Shown here: positions 15,832 to 22,929 of the stretch, piece by piece
How the letters are laid out: the number at the start of each line of letters is the position of its first letter
Position numbering within the stretch: position 1 is the first letter of the stretch
NCBI RefSeq assembly: GCF_900090235.1
Contig: NZ_LT607750.1
Span: 2,368,501 to 2,432,500, forward strand
From: Micromonospora echinaurantiaca
GTDB lineage: Bacteria > Actinomycetota > Actinomycetes > Mycobacteriales > Micromonosporaceae
Direction: 5' to 3'
Length of the DNA: 64,000 bases
Translations under genes and position numbers: made by a program
Notes under the pieces: model-generated
What the model saw: the letters and a program-made list of their open reading frames with translations, nothing else
Told to the model about the DNA's origin: nothing
Database searches by the model: none

Positions 15832-17097
15832 ATGACGCACATCGACCCGCCGGGCGGCCACGGCCGCCCGGCGGTCCCGTCCCCGGCCGCCGCCCTGGCC
15901 CGCTGCGTCTCGGTCGAGCCGGCCAAGTTCGCCGCCGCCCACTGGGGACACACCCCGCTGCTCTCCCGTGCCGACGAGCTGCCCAACCCGGCCGGCTTCA
16001 CCGACCTGCTCAGCCCCGCCGACGCCGACGAACTGCTCAGCCGGCGTGGCCTGCGTACGCCGTTCCTGCGGGTCGCCAAGGACGGCCAGCTGGTGCCGGC
16101 GGCGCGGTTCACCGGCGGCGGCGGCGCGGGCGCCGAGATCACCGACCAGGTCCTCGACGAGCGGGTGCTCGAGCTGTACGCCGGCGGGGCCACCCTGGTG
16201 CTGCAGGGCCTGCACCGCACCTGGCCGGCCCTGATCGACTTCACCCGCGACCTCGGCGCCGCCGTCGGGCAGCCGTTGCAGGTCAACGCCTACCTGACGC
16301 CCGCCGGCAGCCAGGGCTTCGCCACCCACTACGACACCCACGACGTCTTCGTGCTCCAGGTCGACGGCCGCAAGCACTGGCGGATCCACCCGCCGGTGCT
16401 GCCCGACCCGCTGGAGAAGCAGCCCTGGGGCGGGCGAGCCGACGAGGTCTCCGCCACCGCGCAGGGACCGGCCGCGCTGGACGTGGTGCTCGCCCCCGGC
16501 GACGCGCTCTACCTGCCGCGCGGCTGGCTGCACAGCGCGCAGGCGCAGGAGTCCAGCTCGCTGCACCTGACCGTCGGGGTCCGGGCGCTGACCCGGTACG
16601 CGCTGGTCGAGGAGCTGCTCGCGCTCGCCGCCGAGGACCAGCGACTGCGTGCCACGCTGCCGTTCGGCGTCGACGTGGCCGACCCGGACGCCATCGAGCC
16701 GGAGCTCACCGAGACCGTGGAGGCGCTGCGCGACTGGCTGCTGCGCGCCGACCCGGCCGCGGTGGCCGGCCGGTTGCGGCAGCGGGCCTGGTCCGCCGCC
16801 CGGCCCGCGCCGATCCGCCCGCTCGCGCAGGCCGCCGCGCTCGCCGCGCTGGACGCCGACAGCCGGCTCGCCCCGCGCGCCGGGCTACGCTGGCAGCTCG
16901 CCCCGCGGGGCGACCAGGTCGCGCTGCGGCTGTTCGACCGGACCATCACCCTGCCCGGGCAGTGCGCGCCGGCGGTGCGCGCCCTGCTCACCGGCATGGT
17001 CAGCCGGGTCGGTGACCTGCCCGGCCTCGACGACGACGCCGACCGGCTGGTGCTGGCCCGCCGGCTGCTGCGCGAGGCGGTGCTGGTCCCCGCGTGA
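15832..17097 (+). CDS. JmjC-type cupin 2-oxoglutarate/Fe(II) oxygenase (ribosomal-oxygenase-like)
   Basis: A 421-residue protein of the cupin_4 / JmjC class (relatives: YcfD/RoxA, MINA53, NO66), which hydroxylates protein side chains. The Fe(II) triad is visible: H166-x-D168 in ATHYDTHDVFVLQVDGRKHWRIH, and H234 in YLPRGWLHSA; the Lys in GRKHW is a likely 2-oxoglutarate contact. After ~residue 260 comes a helical/winged-helix C-terminal region as in ribosomal oxygenases, ending LVLARRLLREAVLVPA. It starts 10 nt after the repetitive peptide gene, so it is almost surely co-expressed. Known relatives modify ribosomal proteins; the neighbour makes the acidic repeat peptide the more likely substrate (inference). 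Confidence 0.85.
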   Translation: MTHIDPPGGHGRPAVPSPAAALARCVSVEPAKFAAAHWGHTPLLSRADELPNPAGFTDLLSPADADELLSRRGLRTPFLRVAKDGQLVPAARFTGGGGAGAEITDQVLDERVLELYAGGATLVLQGLHRTWPALIDFTRDLGAAVGQPLQVNAYLTPAGSQGFATHYDTHDVFVLQVDGRKHWRIHPPVLPDPLEKQPWGGRADEVSATAQGPAALDVVLAPGDALYLPRGWLHSAQAQESSSLHLTVGVRALTRYALVEELLALAAEDQRLRATLPFGVDVADPDAIEPELTETVEALRDWLLRADPAAVAGRLRQRAWSAARPAPIRPLAQAAALAALDADSRLAPRAGLRWQLAPRGDQVALRLFDRTITLPGQCAPAVRALLTGMVSRVGDLPGLDDDADRLVLARRLLREAVLVPA

Positions 17098-17106
17098 ACC
17101 GGCGCT

Positions 17107-17127
17107 GGCGGGGCGTGCCGCCCCGCC
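17107..17127. terminator. Bidirectional hairpin between the JmjC and YCII genes
   Basis: GGCGGGGCG-TGC-CGCCCCGCC: a perfect 9-bp GC stem with a 3-nt loop, 10 nt after the JmjC stop and about 28 nt before the stop of the converging YCII gene. Confidence 0.7.
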
Positions 17128-17154
17128 GGCCGACCAGGGCTGGTGGCCGAGCGC

Positions 17155-17511
17155 TCAGGCGGTACCCACGCCCGCGACCGGACGGACCTCGATCGGCAGC
17201 GTGGTGGCCCGGGCCAGCTTCGCCGCCCAGCCCAGCGCCGCGTCCAGATCCGGTGCGGCGATCACGGTGAAGCCGCCGATGTGCTCCTTGCCCTCGGCGA
17301 ACGGGCCGTCGGTCAGCAGCGTCTCGTCGTCGCGGACCCGGACCACCCGCGCGGCCGGCGCCAGCTCCAGCCCGGCACCGAACACCCAGACGCCGGCCGC
17401 GCGCATCTCCCGGTTGACGGCCTCGACGTCCCGCATGATCGGCTCCAGGAACTCCGGCGGCGGCGGGGCGTCCCCGTCGGGCTGGATCACGTTCAGCAGG
17501 TACTGGCGCAT
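17155..17511 (-). CDS. YCII-related (DGPF) domain protein
   Basis: A 118-residue single-domain YCII/DGPF protein, a dimeric ferredoxin-like alpha-beta barrel. The signature DGPFAEGKEHIGGFTVIAAPDLDAALGWAAKL is present. Such proteins are frequent partners of ECF42 sigma factors, but this copy has no sigma gene beside it, unlike the second YCII gene at 56212-56616. The start is ATG 17511 with an upstream GGAGGAG; the preceding codon is GTG and could be an alternative start. Function unknown. Confidence 0.8.
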   Translation of the reverse strand: MRQYLLNVIQPDGDAPPPPEFLEPIMRDVEAVNREMRAAGVWVFGAGLELAPAARVVRVRDDETLLTDGPFAEGKEHIGGFTVIAAPDLDAALGWAAKLARATTLPIEVRPVAGVGTA

Positions 17512-17666
17512 CACACGCTCCTCCTGGTCGCCTCGGCCGGCGTGCTCCGGCCTCCCACCTCTACACGAACGGCGGCCGGCCGGATCGACACCGCGCCGGC
17601 CGGGCGCACCGACCCGGGTCGACGTCGACGGCGCCGGCCCGGGTCGGCGCCCGCCACGCCCGCCGC

Positions 17667-18332
17667 TCAGCGCCCGGCGACCAGCAGCAGGACGGTGGTC
17701 ACCAACCCGGCGACGAGCACCACCGTCATCGGCCGCGGGCCGAGCACCGCGTGCCGGCGGTCGGCCAGCCGCTTCGCCGGCACCAGGCCGACCAGCGGCC
17801 CGAGCAGCGTCACCACCAGCGCCAGCACCGGCATACCCACCGCCAGGTCGCCGCCGTTGCGCTCGCCCACCGCCCGGGCCGCCACCCCCAGGCCGTACGC
17901 CAGCGCCGCGCCGAGCACCCCGCAGAGCGCGAGCAGCGGGTTCACCGAGCCGGGCAGGTCACCCGGCCGGCGGGTGCGGTCGAGCAGCTCGCGCACCCCG
18001 TCGAGCAGCAGGGCCGGGTCGCCGGTCGCGCCGGGCGCCGGCCCGGGCGGCGCGCCGAGCCGCCGGGCACCCGGGCCGAGCCGGTCCCGCAGCTGCTGCC
18101 ACAGGTGGGTCGCCTCGGCGTCCACCCGCTCCTGCGCCTCCCGCGCGTCCACCAGTTCCCGCTCGGCCCGCGCCACCCGCTCGGTGGCCTCGGCGACGGC
18201 CCGTTCGGCCGCCGCGCACTGCTGCTCGTACCAGGCGTGCGCCTCGGCCCGCTGGCCCTGCACCCGCGCGGTCAGCTCGGCCAGCCGCCGCACCTGCGCC
18301 GCGTACGTCTCACTGCTCACCGGTTGGTTCAT
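17667..18332 (-). CDS. Coiled-coil membrane protein of the FtsK-like operon
   Basis: A 221-residue protein. Residues ~10-95 are a long charged coiled coil (repeated AEAERAVAEATERVARAERELVDAREAQERV-type heptads). Residues ~125-220 carry about four hydrophobic segments (LLALCGVLGAALAYGLGVAA, VGMPVLALVVTLLGPLVGLV, MTVVLVAGLVTTVLLLVAG), predicting a cytoplasmic coiled coil attached to a membrane bundle. Its ATG overlaps the stop of the FtsK/SpoIIIE gene by four bases (ATGA), implying translational coupling. The FtsK-type ATPase upstream has no membrane segment of its own, so this protein may be its membrane anchor (inference). No named family was recognised. Confidence 0.75.
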   Translation of the reverse strand: MNQPVSSETYAAQVRRLAELTARVQGQRAEAHAWYEQQCAAAERAVAEATERVARAERELVDAREAQERVDAEATHLWQQLRDRLGPGARRLGAPPGPAPGATGDPALLLDGVRELLDRTRRPGDLPGSVNPLLALCGVLGAALAYGLGVAARAVGERNGGDLAVGMPVLALVVTLLGPLVGLVPAKRLADRRHAVLGPRPMTVVLVAGLVTTVLLLVAGR

Positions 18333-21010
18333 CGGGACGGTCCGTAGGGGATGATCACCTGGCCGGTGCGGTGCACCGCCCGGTCGAAGAAGAGCCCGCG
18401 CCACGGGCGGGGGTACCAGTCCGGCCCGCCGGTACCCGGGTACAGCGACGAACCCAGCTCGCCGCCGTGCGTGTCCAGCGCGACCCAGGCGCCGATCTGG
18501 TCCGTGCGCGCCGCCGGCCCGCCCAGGTCGGCCCGCATCCGGGCCACCCCCCGCCACCAGGCCAGCACGTGGGTACGCCGCTCCGGCCCGTCGTGCAGGA
18601 TCCGGCGCAGGTGCTCCAGCCCGGTCCGCCGGCCCACCCGCGCGCCCAGCGAACCGGCCGCCGCGTCGACGGCGAAGAGCAACAGGTAGTGCGGGCTGCC
18701 GCTGCCGCCCGGCGCGGTCAGGCCGTCGGCGGTCTCGGCCATCAACTCCGCCACCGTCTCCTCGTCGTACCAGGCCGCGTCGTCGGCCAGATCCTCGTAC
18801 AGCGACCGGGCGGCCGGGTCGGCGTCCGGGTCGAGGCAGGCGATGGAGAACCGGGCGCTGCCCGGCCGGTGCTGGCGGGCCAGTGACCGGGCCGCCGCGT
18901 CCAGCACGGCGCACGCCTCGTCCACCCGGGTGCCGAGCACCGCCAGGTTCCGCCCCGGCGCCCGGGGCAGCCGCAGCGCCGCCGAGCGGGCCTGCACGTC
19001 GATGATCTCGCCGAGCAGCGCCACCGGATTGCGCAGCGTCCCGGTCTCCGGCGCGGCCAGCGCCCGGAAGTCCGGGGCATCGGCCAGCCGGGGGATCGCG
19101 TCGCCGTCGAAGAGCCGGGCGGGCGCAGCGTCCTGCGGCCGCATCCGCCACAGCCGGTGCTGCAGCTCGCTCCAGGTCTCCCAGTCGCTGGCCGAAGGGA
19201 TCCGGGCCACCTGGTTGCCCTCGGTCATCCCCGACTCGGCGTTGACCACCGCATGGTGCCGCGGCAGCGACTGGGCGGCGTCGTTGCGTTCGGCGAGGAT
19301 CCGCAGCGCCTTGGGCAGCGCGATGCGCAGGGTGAACTGGGCGACCAGCGCCGGCCGCCCCCACAACGCCTCGATGCCGCGCACGTCCTGTGAGGCGAGC
19401 ACCAGGTGGATGCCCTGCGACCGGCCCCGGCGGGCCAGGTCCTCCAGCAGGTCGGCCGCCTCCCGGGCCACCACGTCCCGGCCGGCCAGCAGCATCTGGA
19501 ACTCGTCGACCACCGCGACGATCCGCGGCCAGTGCCCGGTCGGGTCCACCGCGCGCAGCTCGGCCAGCTTGGTCACCTCGTGCTTCTTCGCCGCGTCGGC
19601 GCGCCGACGCAGCTCCTCGGCGAGGAAGCGCAGCAGCGCCAGCCCGAACTCCCGGTCGGTGTTGACGTTGATGCCGACCAGCCGCATGTGCGGCAGCCAG
19701 CTCGGGTCCCGCCGGCCCTGGGCGAACCGGGCGAAGGACACCCCCTCCTTGAAGTCGAGCAGGTAGAACTCCAGCTCGGCGGGGGAGTAGCGGGCCGCCA
19801 GCGCGCCGATCCAGGCGAAGATCAGGTTGGTCTTGCCGGTGCCGGACGGCCCGCCGATCAGCGCGTGCGGCGGGTAGTCGCCCAGGGTCAGCAGCACCGG
19901 CCGGCCGTCCGGGCCCTCCCCGATGGGCGCGGTCAACCCGGTCGCCGAGTCCTCCCGCCACATCCGCTCCGGCGGCGGCAGCAGGTCGGTGAACGGGGTC
20001 GGGGCGGGGCCGGCGTTCACCCGCGCCGCCACCTGCCGGCAGGTCTCGGTGACCAGCGTGGCCGGCGGCGGCGGGTCCAGGCGTACGGGCAGGCCGGGCG
20101 GGGCGCCGACCCGGGCGCCGTCCGGCTCGACCCGGACCCGGGTCACCGTCGGGTCGTCCGGCAGCGACACGCCCCGGACCACCAGGTGCACGCCGCAGGC
20201 CGCTCCGGTGCGGACCACCCGGTCGAGTTGGCCGCGCTCGTGCCGGGACAGCTCGTCCCCGCCGAGCAGCACGGCCACCCGCCACGGCTCCGGGCGGCGG
20301 CCGGTCGCCGCGGCCAGTTCGCGCAGCGAGCCGTACTCACCGGCCAGCACTGTCTCGTTGATCCGGCGGATCTGCTCCACCAGGTCGTCCAGCAGCCGAC
20401 CCAGCCCGCCGGGACCGACGAAGGTGAGCAGCCCGGCGGTGCCGAGCGGGGCGAAGCCGGCCAGCCCGCCGCCGAGGTGCTCCGGGTCGTAGCCCACCAG
20501 CCGGACGCCGCCCGGGCCGGCCCGGCCCACCGCGCGCAGCAGCAGGGCGGAGACCACCGTCTCGCCGCCGTCCCGGTCCGCGCCGGTCAGCTCCACGTGC
20601 CCGGCGTCCAGCAGCGGCACCAGCGCGGGCACCGGCTCGGCGCCGGCGACGCGCAGCGTGCCGATCCGCAACGCGCCGGGCGGTTCGGCCCGTCCCGGCG
20701 GGGTCGGCGACCATCCGGCCCACTCGGCGGACGCGGCGCCGGGCGACTCCCGCCCGGCGGCGGCCGCGGCCCGACGGGTCAGCTCGGCGATCCGGGCGGC
20801 GTGCCGTTCGTCGATCTCGGCCAGCCGGCGGTCCCGTTCCGCGCCCACCCGCTCCGGCACGGCCGCGGCGGCCCGCCGGATCCGGGCCAGCCGCTCGCGG
20901 TCGGCGGTCAGCTCGGCCTGGGCGGCGGACAGCCGGGTGCGGGTGGCGCCGAGCGCCTCGGCGAGCATCCCCCGGACCCGGGTGACCAGTTGGGCGCGGC
21001 GGTCAGCCAT
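18329..21010 (-). CDS. FtsK/SpoIIIE-type ATPase, single motor domain
   Basis: An 893-residue protein. Residues ~1-110 are a coiled coil; ~120-350 a regulatory or degenerate nucleotide-binding-like region (GGETVVSALLLRAVGRAG, VAVLLGGDELSRHERGQL); ~375-600 an FtsK/SpoIIIE motor with Walker A GGPSGTGKTN (K393), YLLDFKEGVSFARFA, Walker B IVAVVDEF and the arginine-containing RRGRSQGIHLVLASQDV; the rest is a C-terminal region without a second Walker A. No transmembrane helix. The same motor class powers DNA translocation and, as EccC, type VII secretion. Here the overlapping genes for a small helical protein, a 330-aa protein and a membrane protein favour a secretion-like role over chromosome segregation (inference). 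Confidence 0.82.
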   Translation of the reverse strand: MADRRAQLVTRVRGMLAEALGATRTRLSAAQAELTADRERLARIRRAAAAVPERVGAERDRRLAEIDERHAARIAELTRRAAAAAGRESPGAASAEWAGWSPTPPGRAEPPGALRIGTLRVAGAEPVPALVPLLDAGHVELTGADRDGGETVVSALLLRAVGRAGPGGVRLVGYDPEHLGGGLAGFAPLGTAGLLTFVGPGGLGRLLDDLVEQIRRINETVLAGEYGSLRELAAATGRRPEPWRVAVLLGGDELSRHERGQLDRVVRTGAACGVHLVVRGVSLPDDPTVTRVRVEPDGARVGAPPGLPVRLDPPPPATLVTETCRQVAARVNAGPAPTPFTDLLPPPERMWREDSATGLTAPIGEGPDGRPVLLTLGDYPPHALIGGPSGTGKTNLIFAWIGALAARYSPAELEFYLLDFKEGVSFARFAQGRRDPSWLPHMRLVGINVNTDREFGLALLRFLAEELRRRADAAKKHEVTKLAELRAVDPTGHWPRIVAVVDEFQMLLAGRDVVAREAADLLEDLARRGRSQGIHLVLASQDVRGIEALWGRPALVAQFTLRIALPKALRILAERNDAAQSLPRHHAVVNAESGMTEGNQVARIPSASDWETWSELQHRLWRMRPQDAAPARLFDGDAIPRLADAPDFRALAAPETGTLRNPVALLGEIIDVQARSAALRLPRAPGRNLAVLGTRVDEACAVLDAAARSLARQHRPGSARFSIACLDPDADPAARSLYEDLADDAAWYDEETVAELMAETADGLTAPGGSGSPHYLLLFAVDAAAGSLGARVGRRTGLEHLRRILHDGPERRTHVLAWWRGVARMRADLGGPAARTDQIGAWVALDTHGGELGSSLYPGTGGPDWYPRPWRGLFFDRAVHRTGQVIIPYGPSR

Positions 21011-21995
21011 CGGTTCCCCGGCGCCGGTCCCGGCCGGCCGCCGCGTCCGAGCCGTCCCGGCCGGGCACGCCCGAACCGTTCTGGTGCGGCCCACCGCCGG
21101 GCGAACCCGGCCCGCTGTGGCGGTGGGTGGCGCCGGCCGGCTCGCGGCCGGGCTCGGCCGGCAGGTCCCGGCCGAGCCGGGCCAGCAGCACCCCGGTGAG
21201 CACCCCGGCGGTGACCGCCGGGTCGGCGGCGTGCGGTTGGTCCTGCTCGCCGCGTCGCGGCGGGGGCATCCGGCAGACCCGGGTCAGCAGGGTGTCCAGC
21301 ACCGGCGCGGGCAGCCCGGGCAGCAGGTCCCGGACCCGTCCGTCCACCTCGCGGCGCAGCCGGCCCAGGTCGTCCGCCCGCGGCGGGTGGCCGAGCAGTT
21401 CGCCGGCGAGGTCGCGCAGCAGCGGCGGGGCCACCGCGGCCAGCCCGAGACCGACGTCGGCGTGCGCCCCGCGCAGCTCGGCGTGCAGCCGGTCCCGGTC
21501 CCCGGCGCGGACGCCGCGCACCACCCGGCGCAGCAGTTCCCGGGAGTCGCCGACCCGCTCGTCCGGCCCGTCCGGCGGGCCCTCCCGGCCCCCGGTGAGC
21601 TCGGCCACCCGCACCGCCCACCAGCGGCGCATGGTCACCTCGCCGGCCGGCTCGGGTGCGGCCGCCACGGGTGCCGCCTCGCGGGGCGCGTCGTGCCGCG
21701 GCCGCCGGCCCGGCTCCTCGCGCGTCGGCGGCGCGCCGTCGGCCGCCAGCCCGATCGCGGCCAGGTACGCGGTGAGCTGCTCCTGGGCGACGCGCAGCGC
21801 GTAGTTGGCGGTCTCGGCGTGCTCGGTGGCCGCGGACAGCTCCGGCACCCCCATCGGGTTGGCCGACTCCTGCCGCACCCAGCGCAGCCGTTCGGCGGCC
21901 AGGCCGAACTTCTCCAGCGCCTGCCCGAGCAGGCCCAGCGGCAGCTCCTCGGCCGCGGCCCGGACCTGCGCGCCGACATCCTCCACGATGGACAT
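21003..21995 (-). CDS. Conserved hypothetical protein of the FtsK-like operon
   Basis: A 330-residue soluble protein. The N-terminal ~90 residues are helical (LGQALEKFGLAAERLRWVRQESANPMGVPELSAATEHAETANYALRVAQEQLTAYLAAIG), reminiscent of small helical-hairpin secretion partners. The middle (~120-260) is helical and Arg-rich, and the C-terminus is a disordered His/Gly/Asp tail. No named domain is recognised. Its stop overlaps the FtsK gene start by 8 nt (ATGGCTGA), and the gene starts 11 nt after the small helical protein gene, so it is part of the same operon. The role could be adaptor between substrate and motor, but that is speculation. Confidence 0.7.
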   Translation of the reverse strand: MSIVEDVGAQVRAAAEELPLGLLGQALEKFGLAAERLRWVRQESANPMGVPELSAATEHAETANYALRVAQEQLTAYLAAIGLAADGAPPTREEPGRRPRHDAPREAAPVAAAPEPAGEVTMRRWWAVRVAELTGGREGPPDGPDERVGDSRELLRRVVRGVRAGDRDRLHAELRGAHADVGLGLAAVAPPLLRDLAGELLGHPPRADDLGRLRREVDGRVRDLLPGLPAPVLDTLLTRVCRMPPPRRGEQDQPHAADPAVTAGVLTGVLLARLGRDLPAEPGREPAGATHRHSGPGSPGGGPHQNGSGVPGRDGSDAAAGRDRRRGTDG

Positions 21996-22006
21996 GGCCG
22001 GCGCCC

Positions 22007-22267
22007 TTAGAGGGCCGCGACGTAGAGCTGCGCCTGCTCGACCGCGACCAGGGTGGCGGCGAGGCACTCCTCCAGCTCCTGGCTGGCCTGGGTGAGCGAG
22101 GCCTGGGCCGCCTCCACCGTCTCGTGCCCGCTGCCCTCCAGCGCCCCGGCCAGGGTCTGCTGCGCCTCGGCCAGCTTCTCGCCGGCGGCCTGTACGGCGC
22201 TCTGGCCGTCGCCGATCTGTTGCAGGGCGACATCGATGGCTGCCTTGAGCTCGGCGACGCTCGCCAC
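22007..22267 (-). CDS. Small helical-hairpin protein, ESAT-6/WXG100-size, first gene of the FtsK-like operon
   Basis: An 86-residue, almost entirely helical protein: ASVAELKAAIDVALQQIGDGQSAVQAAGEKLAEAQQTLAGAL, a turn at EGSGHETV, then a second helix to the end. This two-helix hairpin of 80-100 residues, encoded beside an FtsK-type ATPase, is the general layout of type VII secretion substrates, but the WXG motif is absent. GTG 22267 has AGGAGG 7 nt upstream. Alternatives are a structural or antitoxin-like helical partner. Confidence 0.7.
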   Translation of the reverse strand: MASVAELKAAIDVALQQIGDGQSAVQAAGEKLAEAQQTLAGALEGSGHETVEAAQASLTQASQELEECLAATLVAVEQAQLYVAAL

Positions 22268-22418
22268 GGCGGAACCTCCTGGGGGCGGGGAGGCCTCCAT
22301 TAGAGCCTATCCCGGTGGGTGAGAGAACAACCGCCCTGTCAGTGTTCCTGCCCCGCTGACCGGTTGTCGACTTCGAGCGCCACAAGTCCGATTGGTGGGA
22401 CCGCCGGCGGCCGGCCGG

Positions 22419-22796
22419 TCAGTCCCGCAGCCACCGCGGGCCGTACACCTCGGCGCCCAGCGCGGCGACCCGTTCCCGCAGCTCACGGTCGGCGGTGACG
22501 ACCAGGCGGCGGCGCCCCGGGGCGGCCGCTACCTCCTCGACGATCGCGTCGTCGCCGGACCGGTCGGCGGCGACCACCCGCACCCCGGCCACGGACGGCA
22601 CGTCCCGTGCCGCGCCCTCCACGACCAGCACCACCTCCACCGGCGGCGGCAGCCGGTCGGGCAGCCCGGCCGCGCCCACCGGCGCCAGCGTGTCGCGCAG
22701 CCGGGCGGTGGCGCCGGCCCGGTCCCGCCACCAGCCGTCCGGGCGCGAGCCCACCACGTTCGCGGCGTCCACGATCAGCAGCGGCGTCGACTCCAT
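22419..22796 (-). CDS. NYN-domain (YacP-like) nuclease-type protein
   Basis: A 125-residue protein with the PIN-like NYN pattern: LLIVDAANVVGSRPDGWWRDR at the N-terminus (first acidic metal ligand), VVLVVEGAARDV, AADRSGDDAIVEEVAAA (acidic cluster) and LVVTADRELRERVAALGAEVYGPRWLRD. The motifs fit a metal-dependent RNase of the NYN family; substrate unknown. ATG 22796 is used; the frame is open further upstream but without a ribosome site. Confidence 0.75.
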   Translation of the reverse strand: MESTPLLIVDAANVVGSRPDGWWRDRAGATARLRDTLAPVGAAGLPDRLPPPVEVVLVVEGAARDVPSVAGVRVVAADRSGDDAIVEEVAAAPGRRRLVVTADRELRERVAALGAEVYGPRWLRD

Positions 22797-22929
22797 GCCG
22801 CCAGCCTGCCACCCGCCGACGCGCCGCCGGGCGGGCACCTGCCCCGCGGTGGCACCAGTGCGGCGTTTGTCGGGCCGGCCGCCGGGTAGCCCCTGGCGAC
22901 CGTGCCGCGCCCGACTGCGGAGGACAGAC

